DNA from: Candidatus Aminicenantota bacterium
GTDB lineage: Bacteria; Acidobacteriota; Aminicenantia; Aminicenantales; Saccharicenantaceae
Direction of reading: 5' to 3'
Length of the DNA stretch: 13,762 nt
Assembly (NCBI GenBank): GCA_022867105.1
Contig: JALHVH010000106.1
Location: 1-13,762 of the forward strand
A program made the position numbers and the translations under genes. This document shows, one piece after another, positions 8,390 through 13,762 of the stretch. Below the pieces are notes generated by a model, which saw only the letters and a program-made list of their open reading frames with translations, was not told where the DNA came from and searched no databases. Within the stretch, counting starts at the first letter, position 1. The number at the start of each line of letters is the position of its first letter.

Positions 8390-9538
8390 TCAATCCTTTT
8401 TTCTGATCTTTGATCTCTTGACCTTGTCTTCTTCCTCTTTGTGGCGCCGGTCAAGCTCGGATCTCTCGGTCTCGTGCTTTTTCCTGAGCGCCGTCACCTT
8501 GGCCTTGTATTCCTCTTCGACCTTCTCCTTATCCTCCAGGGTCCGGGCGAGTTTCTTGTCGTCTTCGACCTTCCGCTGGATCTCGTTGATCTCGATCTCC
8601 TGGCTTTCTTCGACGAGCCTTTTTTCCCGTTCTTGGTCATCCCTAAGGCTTGTGCCCCCGGCCGTTGCGTCCTCGATCTCCTCCATCGGGATTCTTTCCC
8701 CCGCCTCGTCACGGCTAAGAGAGGTCTTCGGCTTTGCCAGCTGGTTCTTGGAAATGGAGGGGTTATGGAGGAAAACGCTCCCGCCTTCGATGCGCGAGGG
8801 GCCGGGCCGGTTTGGATCGCGAAGCTCGAACCTCGTGACCTCCTGCCGGGTGAACCTGCGGACGCGTTCAAGGTCGATCCCTTCATCGAACACGCGGCCG
8901 CCGCGGACACGGATTCCGGCGTGAACCATCGTAAAGTCGATGATCGTATAGTTTCGTTCATAGGGAAGGACGTAACGGTCCACCCGATCGACCATGAAGT
9001 AACGGGCGTTGATAAAAACCCAATATTGCGGCGGGAAGTCGAAATCGAAGGAACGAATCCCCATGCCGGGGATGAACTCCGCCTCCGGGGGCAGCGGCGC
9101 CCAGCCCATGTAGATGTCACCCGCCCTCCAGGTCACCCAGGCCGGCCCCCAGACCGTATCGGGGACCCAGAACCAGCCCAGCTCTCGGTCCCAGCCCCAG
9201 CGCCCGTAATGGAAGGGCACCCAGCCCCATTCGAAACTCGAAACCCAGGTCCAGCCGTAGTCGGTCCACACCCATCTCCCAAAGGTGTAAGGCCGCCAAC
9301 CGTACTGCATGTGGCGCGGCACCCAGACATATCCATAGGGCGGATTGTAGACCCAGGTCCCGTAGGGCGAGAGATATTCGTAGAAATATTCCACATCCTG
9401 ACCCCTGCTCCCATAATCCCGGCCATAGGTCTGCCCGCGTGGAACGGGCCTGCCGTTCTCGTCGTTGGGGACGTAAATCAGGCAGGCAGCCGACAGGGCC
9501 AGGACGATGAAACCCGCGATCCAGGCATATTTTTTCAT
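8390..9538 (-). CDS. DUF6600-like Trp/Tyr-rich lipoprotein with a C-terminal charged coiled coil
   Basis: A 382-residue envelope protein. The N-terminus MKKYAWIAGFIVLALSAAC is a signal peptide with a lipobox-like end, so Cys19 is the likely lipidated residue; the -3 position is Ser rather than the usual Leu, which leaves some doubt. Residues 57-147 form the domain, with repeated short units of aromatic-Gly-x-Trp type such as YGTWVYNPPYGYVWVP and FGRWVW, and 17 tryptophans between residues 62 and 146. A middle region (170-280) has no recognisable motif. Residues about 297-378 are dense in Glu, Lys, Arg and Asp and look like a long coiled coil or single alpha helix. A strong ribosome site AGGAGG lies 8 bases before the ATG. 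It is the first gene of the DUF6600-DUF362-DUF6599 cluster. Role unknown; an envelope structural or binding function is a guess. Confidence 0.85.
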   Translation of the reverse strand: MKKYAWIAGFIVLALSAACLIYVPNDENGRPVPRGQTYGRDYGSRGQDVEYFYEYLSPYGTWVYNPPYGYVWVPRHMQYGWRPYTFGRWVWTDYGWTWVSSFEWGWVPFHYGRWGWDRELGWFWVPDTVWGPAWVTWRAGDIYMGWAPLPPEAEFIPGMGIRSFDFDFPPQYWVFINARYFMVDRVDRYVLPYERNYTIIDFTMVHAGIRVRGGRVFDEGIDLERVRRFTRQEVTRFELRDPNRPGPSRIEGGSVFLHNPSISKNQLAKPKTSLSRDEAGERIPMEEIEDATAGGTSLRDDQEREKRLVEESQEIEINEIQRKVEDDKKLARTLEDKEKVEEEYKAKVTALRKKHETERSELDRRHKEEEDKVKRSKIRKKD

Positions 9539-9593
9539 CCTGCGTTCCTCCTCTCCGAAGAGATCTTAAGCAAAATCCATGCCAAAGGCCCCT

Positions 9594-9609
9594 CCCGGGA
9601 AATCCCGGG
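9594..9609. repeat. Perfect GC-only inverted repeat upstream of the DUF6600 gene
   Basis: Two copies of the self-complementary hexamer CCCGGG separated by AAAT form a 6-bp all-GC stem with a 4-base loop. It sits 55-71 bases before the DUF6600 start in a 150-base gap that holds no gene. No T-run follows on either strand, so it is not a standard terminator. It could be a 5' leader hairpin, a protein site or chance. Confidence 0.4.
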
Positions 9610-9659
9610 CACGGGCACAAGGGCATGTCCTCCTAAGGCGACAAATGTCAGCCGGTCCG

Positions 9660-9674
9660 AAAAGCCGCTCCGGC
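9660..9674 (-). terminator. Weak candidate terminator after rocD
   Basis: Minus strand: GCCG, a GAG loop, CGGC, then TTTT, starting 15 bases after the rocD stop. The stem is only 4 bp, so termination would be inefficient. An alternative 5-bp pairing of GCCGG at 9651-9655 with CCGGC at 9670-9674 competes with it. Confidence 0.25.
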
Positions 9675-9688
9675 GATAGACCCCGGTC

Positions 9689-10894
9689 TCAGGCCAGGCG
9701 TTTGAAGACGGCCTTGATCCGCTTGTAGGCCCAGTTGAGGTCCTTTTCCCTGCTGACCAGGGGCGGTGCGAAGCGGATGACGTTCTCGTGGGTCTCCTTG
9801 CAGAGAAGGCCTTCTGTCATCAGTTCTTCACAAAACCGTCTGGCCCCTCCGGCCTCGGGATGGAGCTCGACTCCGATGAGCAGGCCCCGGCCGCGGATCT
9901 CCTTGATATGCTTACTCTTGATCGTCCGGAGTTTGGCCAGGAAGTAACCGCCAAGTTCGGCGGCGTTCTCGACGAGCTTCTCTTCCCGGGTCACCCGGAT
10001 GGCCTCGCGAGCCACGGCGCAGGCCAGGGGATTGCCGCCGAACGTGGAGCCGTGCTCGCCGGGCTTGAAAACGCCCAGGATCTCCCGGTTCGCCAGGACG
10101 GCGGAGATGGGATAGTAGCCGCCGCCGAGAGATTTGCCGATGACCATCATGTCGGGCTTGACGCCCTCGTAGTCGCAAGCGAAGAGCTTCCCGACCCGTC
10201 CCAAACCCGTCTGGATCTCGTCGGCGATGAAGAGAACATTGTTCCTTTCGCAGATCTCCTTGGCCTTCTTGAGATAGCCTTCGGAAGGGATCAGGATGCC
10301 CGCCTCGGCCTGGATGGGCTCGAGGATGAACGCGGCGGTGTTCGGAGTGATCGCTTTTTCCAGGGCATCGGCGTCGCCGAAGGGGATGATGGGGAATCCG
10401 GGCGTGAACGGACCGAAGTCGTTGCGATAAAGCGGCTCCGTGGAGAAGCTGATCACGGTCACCGTCCGGCCGTGGAAGTTGTTGGAGCAGGCGATGATCT
10501 CCGCCTGGCCATCGGCGATGCCCTTTTTCTGATAGCCCCATTTGCGCGCCGTCTTGACCGCGGTCTCGACGGCCTCGGCCCCGGTGTTCATGGGCAGGAC
10601 CATGTTGTAGCCGGTCCAATCGCAGAGCTCCTTGGCAAGCATAGGCCACTGGTCATTGCGGAAGGCCCGGGAGGTCAGGGTCAGGTTCCTGGCCTGGCCC
10701 TGGAGGGCCTTGATGATCCTCGGGTGGCAGTGGCCCTGGTTGGCCGCCGAATAGGCGCTCAGGAAGTCGAGATACTTCTTCCCTTCCACGTCCCACATCC
10801 AGATCCCCTTGGCCTTGCTGATGACGACATCCAGGGAATGGTAATTATGGGCGCCGTAGAGGTCTTCGATGAGGATCAGGTCTTTGCTGTCCAT
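9689..10894 (-). CDS. rocD: Ornithine aminotransferase (ornithine--oxo-acid transaminase)
   Basis: PLP enzyme that transfers the delta-amino group of ornithine to 2-oxoglutarate, giving glutamate-5-semialdehyde and glutamate; cytoplasmic, class III aminotransferase. It has 401 residues, the normal length. The N-terminal YGAHNYHSLDVVISKAKG and FLSAYSAANQGHCHP segments are typical of the ornithine-specific group rather than acetylornithine transaminases. Active-site features: NTGAEAVETAVKTARKWGY (103-121), HGRT at 141-144, LEPIQAEAG (191-199), ADEIQTGLGR with Asp225 (pyridine-ring contact), and GKSLGGGYYP with the PLP lysine at Lys254. The ATG at 10894 has AAGGAG 8 bases upstream. Longer readings run backwards through the tRNA gene and are artefacts. 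It starts 43 bases after tRNA-Ser(GGA), so its mRNA may come from the tRNA promoter. It could serve arginine/ornithine breakdown or proline supply. Confidence 0.95.
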   Translation of the reverse strand: MDSKDLILIEDLYGAHNYHSLDVVISKAKGIWMWDVEGKKYLDFLSAYSAANQGHCHPRIIKALQGQARNLTLTSRAFRNDQWPMLAKELCDWTGYNMVLPMNTGAEAVETAVKTARKWGYQKKGIADGQAEIIACSNNFHGRTVTVISFSTEPLYRNDFGPFTPGFPIIPFGDADALEKAITPNTAAFILEPIQAEAGILIPSEGYLKKAKEICERNNVLFIADEIQTGLGRVGKLFACDYEGVKPDMMVIGKSLGGGYYPISAVLANREILGVFKPGEHGSTFGGNPLACAVAREAIRVTREEKLVENAAELGGYFLAKLRTIKSKHIKEIRGRGLLIGVELHPEAGGARRFCEELMTEGLLCKETHENVIRFAPPLVSREKDLNWAYKRIKAVFKRLA

Positions 10895-10937
10895 GGTCTT
10901 TTCTCCTTGCGATCTTGAATTCCCAAGCTGTTCATGC

Positions 10938-11029
<92 letters not shown>

Positions 11030-11035
11030 ATGATC

Positions 11036-11066
11036 GTTCCCTACGGCGCGGACACCCGCGAGGAAC
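11036..11066. other. Imperfect hairpin just upstream of tRNA-Ser(GGA)
   Basis: Outer 5-bp arms GTTCC (11036-11040) and GGAAC (11062-11066) enclose an inner 5-bp stem CGCGG (11047-11051)/CCGCG (11056-11060) with a 4-base loop. It falls between the candidate promoter and the tRNA 5' end. It might be a processing or leader structure, or a remnant; there is no T-run. Confidence 0.25.
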
Positions 11067-11070
11067 CCTT

Positions 11071-11099
11071 ACGTTATCAAAAAACGAAGACGAGGTCAA
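11071..11099 (-). promoter_or_regulatory. Candidate promoter of tRNA-Ser(GGA), possibly also rocD
   Basis: Minus strand TTGACC (11094-11099, 5/6), a 17-base spacer, then TAACGT (11071-11076, 3/6); GATAAC two bases upstream is an alternative -10 with a 15-base spacer. It lies in the 95-base gap between the hom stop and the tRNA. The good -35 and weak -10 make this moderate. Confidence 0.45.
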
Positions 11100-11124
11100 T
11101 TTGGGCCGCCGTCATCGATGGCCC

Positions 11125-12153
11125 TTAGCGATCATGGTAGATGCCGATGATGTCTTTCAAGAGGGCTGCGCCCGCGCCGAGAGGGTCGGACTTACCGCCC
11201 GTGACGGTCACCGAACCCATGGTGTCCGTGTAGAACGTGATCCCCTTGGTCGTCCCGTTCACGCCGTAAAGCGGGTGCGAACCGTCGAGAAGGGTCAGGC
11301 CGACTTCGAGCTTCCAGGGGTGGCCCCGTTCGTCCTTGGAGCACTTCCCCATGAGCTTGATCGTCTTTCCCAACCGGCTCGCCTTGACGACAAGCTCGTG
11401 AGAGAGGTCCCGGATGCCCTCCACCTGGACCTCGCCCAGGCTGAAGTCCGTTCTCATGACAGCGTTGCTGATGAGAAGCAGTTTGCAGGCCGTGTCCCAG
11501 CCGTCGACGTCGAGAGTGGGGTCGGGCTCGGCGATGCCTTTGTCCCGTGCCTCTCGAAGGGCCTGCCCGTAATCAAGGCCTTCGCCCATTCTGGTCAGTA
11601 TGAAATTCGTCGTGCCGTTGAGGATGCCCTCGATCCCAAGGACATCGGCACCGGCGAGAGATCGAATGCCGACATCAAGGGTCGGGAGGGCGGCCGCGGC
11701 GGCGGCGCTGAATTTCAGGTGGACGCCGCTCTTTCTGGCGAGGCCGGTAAGCTCCTTGAATCTGAGGACCAGAGCTCCCTTGCTTGCCGCGGCGGCGTGC
11801 CAGCCTTTCTCAAGTGCCGCCGTCAGGTGAGACAAGCCGGGTTCGCCGGTCCGCAGGTCGGAGGGTGTGCACTCGACCAAGACCCCGGGTTCGATATCGC
11901 CGATGATGTCCTGGACGCGGAGACCCGGTTTCCAATCGGGGCTTTCCAGGGGCTTGAGCGGAGCGTCCGTCAGGAAGGGCTCCATGGAAAGGGCGGTTTC
12001 GCCGAAGATGCCTCCGTCGCTCTTGAAGACGGCCCTGGGGACGAGGTCGAGCCCGTAGCGCTCCCGGCAGACCTCGCGCTTGTCCTCAACGACCTTCCAG
12101 AAGGCACGGCCGACCCGGCCGAAACCGGTAACAATGATGTTGACGCTCTTCAT
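11125..12153 (-). CDS. hom: Homoserine dehydrogenase, short form without an ACT domain
   Basis: NAD(P)-dependent reduction of aspartate-4-semialdehyde to homoserine, the branch to threonine and methionine. The protein has 342 residues. The N-terminal Rossmann fold shows VTGFGRVGRAF (8-18), VECTPSD (93-99) and ASKGALVL with Lys125. The catalytic domain has GILNGTTNFIL (176-186) and the family signature around GIAEPDPTLDVDGWDTACK (206-224). Its Glu209, Asp215, Asp220 and Lys224 align with Glu208, Asp214, Asp219 and Lys223 of the yeast enzyme. The chain ends after the catalytic domain, so the ACT regulatory domain of many 430-residue bacterial homologues is absent. Residues 149-158, SAAAAAALPT, replace the usual Glu- and Gly-containing segment here. 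The ribosome site before the ATG is poor (GGGGATGA). It lies downstream of tRNA-Ser(CGA), and thrC is nearby on the other strand. Confidence 0.95.
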   Translation of the reverse strand: MKSVNIIVTGFGRVGRAFWKVVEDKREVCRERYGLDLVPRAVFKSDGGIFGETALSMEPFLTDAPLKPLESPDWKPGLRVQDIIGDIEPGVLVECTPSDLRTGEPGLSHLTAALEKGWHAAAASKGALVLRFKELTGLARKSGVHLKFSAAAAAALPTLDVGIRSLAGADVLGIEGILNGTTNFILTRMGEGLDYGQALREARDKGIAEPDPTLDVDGWDTACKLLLISNAVMRTDFSLGEVQVEGIRDLSHELVVKASRLGKTIKLMGKCSKDERGHPWKLEVGLTLLDGSHPLYGVNGTTKGITFYTDTMGSVTVTGGKSDPLGAGAALLKDIIGIYHDR

Positions 12154-12180
12154 GAAAGAGTCATCCCCATGTCCCCCCTA

Positions 12181-12205
12181 CCCCCCTTGGTCTAATCAAG
12201 GGGGG
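12181..12205. repeat. GC-rich palindromic intergenic element before hom
   Basis: CCCCCCTTG (12181-12189) and CAAGGGGGG (12197-12205) form a perfect 9-bp stem with a 7-base loop. A further C6 run just to the left (about 12173-12178) makes the minus strand strongly G-tracted. No T-run follows on either strand, so it is not a classic terminator. It lies between tRNA-Ser(CGA) and the hom start and resembles the short dispersed palindromes found in some GC-rich anaerobe genomes. Only one copy is in the window, so dispersal cannot be shown here. Confidence 0.6.
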
Positions 12206-12238
12206 GCCCGGAAATGGCAGGCGGCTCAGGTAGAGGCA

Positions 12239-12330
12239 TGGCGGAGAGGGCGGGATTCGAACCCGCGATACCGATTGCTCAGTATATCGGTTTTCGAGAC
12301 CGACGCCTTCAACCACTCGGCCACCTCTCC
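12239..12330 (-). tRNA. tRNA-Ser (anticodon CGA)
   Basis: Complete class II tRNA, 92 bases with encoded CCA. The acceptor stem GGAGAGG (12324-12330) pairs with CCTCTCC (12243-12249); the discriminator is G. The anticodon stem TCGGT/ACCGA has loop CTCGAAA with anticodon CGA (12294-12296), reading UCG. The variable arm is ATACTGA-GCAA-TCGGTAT, 7 bp. The T arm and acceptor stem are identical to those of the other serine tRNA in the window; the anticodon and variable arms differ. Confidence 0.98.
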
Positions 12331-12342
12331 GCACAGTCCTCC

Positions 12343-12370
12343 ATTTTATCCACTTCGCGGGTTTTATCAA
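12343..12370 (-). promoter_or_regulatory. Candidate promoter of tRNA-Ser(CGA)
   Basis: Minus strand TTGATA (12365-12370, 5/6), a 16-base spacer, then TAAAAT (12343-12348, 5/6). The predicted start near 12336 is about 6 bases before the mature tRNA 5' end. It may also drive hom, as no other promoter is evident before that gene. Confidence 0.65.
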
Positions 12371-12374
12371 GGGG

Positions 12375-12396
12375 AAAATAGGGATCGAACCCTACC
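12375..12396 (-). terminator. Weak candidate terminator overlapping the tadA stop codon
   Basis: Minus strand TAGGG (12390-12394), a 6-base loop TTCGAT, CCCTA (12379-12383), then TTTT; two G-T wobbles can extend the stem at the expense of the T-run. The TAG stop is part of the stem. The sequence mimics a tRNA T arm, but no tRNA surrounds it. Efficiency is doubtful. Confidence 0.3.
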
Positions 12397-12841
12397 TCCG
12401 GGCCTTAAAGAAACTCCGGAGGAGACGGCCGCAGTCTTCGGCCAGGACGCCGGCGACGATATCCGGCCGATGGTTCAGCTTTTGGAACGGGAATTGCATG
12501 ACGGACCGGACGGCGCCGGACTTGGGGTCCGGGGCGCCGTAGACGAGGCGACGGACCCTGGCTTGGACGACGGCCCCGAGACACATCGGGCAGGGTTCCA
12601 GGGTGACATAGAGGTCGCACCCCGTAAGGCGATGGTTCCCGAGCTTTCGGGCCGCGGCTCGCAGAGCGATGACCTCCGCGTGGGCCGTCGGGTCTTTCTT
12701 CGAAATCGGCCGGTTCCAGCCGCAGCCGACGATCGTGCCGTCCTTGACGACGACGGACCCGACCGGCACTTCTCCCCTATCGGCGGCCTTTTCGGCCTGG
12801 GCCATGGCCCTGCGCATGAAATAGCGATCATCTTTCAGCAT
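12392..12841 (-). CDS. tadA: tRNA-specific adenosine deaminase TadA
   Basis: Zinc enzyme converting adenosine 34 to inosine in the tRNA-Arg(ACG) wobble position; cytoplasmic homodimer. The 149-residue length is typical. Catalytic motifs: Asn43 in GWNRP; PTAHAEVIAL with zinc ligand His54 and the proton-shuttle Glu56; and TLEPCPMCLGA with Cys84 and Cys87. The C-terminal LNHRPDIVAGVLAEDC and FFKARR match the family. The start MLKDDRYFMRRAM aligns with known TadA N-termini; a longer in-frame reading (to 12952) would cross the thrC start and ribosome site and adds unrelated residues. The ribosome site is weak. Its promoter is divergent from thrC, and tRNA-Ser(CGA) follows 61 bases after the stop. 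The two serine tRNAs here do not have A34 and so are not its substrates. Confidence 0.97.
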   Translation of the reverse strand: MLKDDRYFMRRAMAQAEKAADRGEVPVGSVVVKDGTIVGCGWNRPISKKDPTAHAEVIALRAAARKLGNHRLTGCDLYVTLEPCPMCLGAVVQARVRRLVYGAPDPKSGAVRSVMQFPFQKLNHRPDIVAGVLAEDCGRLLRSFFKARR

Positions 12842-12858
12842 CTTCGGACCCGCGGCTG

Positions 12859-12887
12859 ATTTTAACTCCCTTCCGTTCTCCTGGCAA
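12859..12887 (-). promoter_or_regulatory. Candidate tadA promoter in the tadA-thrC divergent region
   Basis: Minus strand TTGCCA (12882-12887, 5/6), a 17-base spacer, then TAAAAT (12859-12864, 5/6). The predicted start near 12852 gives a leader of about 11 bases. No equally good promoter is seen for thrC in this 103-base gap; TGGATT with TAAACT at 17 bases is a poor candidate. Confidence 0.55.
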
Positions 12888-12944
12888 TGGATTGAAGAGC
12901 GGAAAACGGATAAACTAGACGGCGGGTTCTTTAAGGAGCGTTCC

Positions 12945-13762
12945 ATGGACATTCTCGAATGCCTGTTTTGCAGGAAACATTATCCCCTCGATGTTTTTTC
13001 CCCATTCTGCCCCGAATGTCGCGAACCCATGTTCTTCGCCCGCGCGCGCGGTCAAAGGCGGATCAAAACGGATGAAGAACATCCGCTGGAGAGATACCTG
13101 GATTTCCTCCCTCTCGAGCGGGTCGACATGAATCTGAGCCTCGGCGAAGGGAACACCCCCCTTATCAGGCTGGACAAGATCGGCGGGCCGGCCGGATTGC
13201 CGCTGACCTATGCCAAGTTCGAGGCCCAGAACCCCACTCTGAGCTTCAAGGACCGGGGAACCTCCGTCGCCGTCCAGAAGGCCGTTTCCCTCGGGTTCAG
13301 CCGCATCGGCACGGTCTCGACCGGCAACATGGCCGCTTCCACGGCCGCATACGGTGCCCGGGCGGGTCTCGAGACAACAGTCCTGCTCAAAGAAGAAACC
13401 CCGTTGCCGAGCCTTCTGGCGGCGGGGATCTTCGGCCCGCGCCTCGTCAGGGTCAAAGGCGATTACGGTCGTCTCTTCTATCAGAGCCTCGAGATCGGGA
13501 AGAAGCTGGACATCTATTTCATGAATTCCATCGACCCCGTCCGGGTCGAGGGTTACAAGATCACGGGCTTCGAGATCTTCCAGGGTCTCGGCCGGCGCTC
13601 TCCCGATTATATCTTCGTTCCCGTCAGCTCAGGAGGGCACCTCATCGGTCTGATGCGGGCCTTCGATGATCTGTTGAGCCTTAAGTCCATAAAAAGATAC
13701 CCGAACTTCGTCGGTGTTCAGGCCGAGGGTTGCGCTCCTTTGGCGAGGGCGTTCGCGGCCGG
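12945..13762 (+). CDS. thrC: Threonine synthase, N-terminal 272 residues; 3' end outside the window
   Basis: PLP enzyme converting O-phosphohomoserine to threonine and phosphate. I translated the frame by hand: it starts MDILECLFCRKHY and stays open to the right edge. An N-terminal zinc-ribbon-like pair (Cys6, Cys9, Cys22, Cys25) precedes the fold-type II catalytic domain. Motifs: LGEGNTPLIRL (66-76), NPTLSFKDRG with the PLP lysine Lys102, VSTGNMAAS (124-132) as the substrate loop, and VSSGGHLIG (227-235) for PLP phosphate. The family is about 350-400 residues, so perhaps 80-130 are missing. The ATG has AAGGAG (12933-12938) 6 bases upstream. It is divergent from tadA; the pathway partner hom lies 0.8 kb away on the other strand, and thrB is not in view. 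A threonine-synthase-like paralogue is possible, but the motifs and hom support threonine synthase. Confidence 0.93.
   Translation, partial: MDILECLFCRKHYPLDVFSPFCPECREPMFFARARGQRRIKTDEEHPLERYLDFLPLERVDMNLSLGEGNTPLIRLDKIGGPAGLPLTYAKFEAQNPTLSFKDRGTSVAVQKAVSLGFSRIGTVSTGNMAASTAAYGARAGLETTVLLKEETPLPSLLAAGIFGPRLVRVKGDYGRLFYQSLEIGKKLDIYFMNSIDPVRVEGYKITGFEIFQGLGRRSPDYIFVPVSSGGHLIGLMRAFDDLLSLKSIKRYPNFVGVQAEGCAPLARAFAA

Noticed and set aside
8385..8393. TTG start of the DUF362 gene at 8393 and an out-of-frame ATG at 8389
   Set aside because: The in-frame ATG at 8384 has better spacing to AAGGA. The ATG at 8389 is in another frame and reads only two codons (ATG CCA) before a TGA.
7491..9679. Long antisense open frames (477 and 412 residues) opposite the DUF362 and DUF6600 genes
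   Set aside because: Their proteins are low-information and Arg/Pro/Gly/Val/Asp-rich, as expected for antisense frames in GC-rich DNA. The opposite frames have signal peptides, family motifs and ribosome sites.
11103..11124. GGGCC/GGCCC hairpin right after the hom stop as a terminator
   Set aside because: The stem is 5 bp with a 12-base loop and is followed by AAATT with no T-run; termination is not supported.
12161..12370. A 69-residue open frame over tRNA-Ser(CGA)
   Set aside because: It is a translation of the tRNA gene and the flanking palindrome, with no family resemblance.
12842..12952. Upstream start for tadA at 12952
   Set aside because: It would overlap the thrC start and ribosome site and adds 37 residues unlike any TadA N-terminus.

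Overview
The window reads as ordinary chromosome from a GC-rich, anaerobic, free-living bacterium. Pyruvate:ferredoxin oxidoreductase points to anaerobic metabolism. Exported proteins (a Tat substrate, a lipoprotein and a Sec-type protein) point to a didermic envelope. The mix of PFOR, ornithine aminotransferase, DUF362, DUF6599 and DUF6600 proteins resembles Acidobacteriota-related lineages such as Candidatus Aminicenantes. That placement is an inference from gene content and was not tested. I see no phage, plasmid, insertion sequence or CRISPR signatures.

Layout, left to right. (1) Positions 5252 down to 1, minus strand: dnaX, ybaB, recR and nifJ. The first three genes overlap by 4 and 1 bases and form a classic replication and recombination-repair operon. 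nifJ follows after 63 bases and runs off the left edge. Two sigma70-like promoters lie before dnaX, one of which would give a nearly leaderless mRNA. (2) Positions 5391-6260, plus strand: an EamA/DMT permease with its own promoter, divergent from dnaX. Its stop codon interlocks with that of the convergent neighbour. (3) Positions 9538 down to 6257, minus strand: three genes for exported proteins. These are a Trp/Tyr-rich DUF6600 lipoprotein with a charged coiled-coil tail, a Tat-exported DUF362 protein and a secreted DUF6599 protein. This is the least understood part of the window. (4) Positions 12841 down to 9689, minus strand: tadA, tRNA-Ser(CGA), hom, tRNA-Ser(GGA) and rocD. Both tRNA genes have recognisable promoters, and each lies directly upstream of an amino-acid enzyme gene. 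(5) Position 12945 to the right edge, plus strand: thrC, divergent from tadA and cut by the window end.

How the genes work together. dnaX/ybaB/recR serve DNA replication and RecFOR repair. nifJ feeds acetyl-CoA and reduced ferredoxin into central metabolism. hom and thrC are the branch-point and last steps of threonine synthesis; thrB is not in view. rocD interconverts ornithine and glutamate semialdehyde. tadA and the two serine tRNAs serve translation. The strongest candidate for something undescribed is the DUF6600-DUF362-DUF6599 export cassette, but nothing in the sequence proves a joint function.
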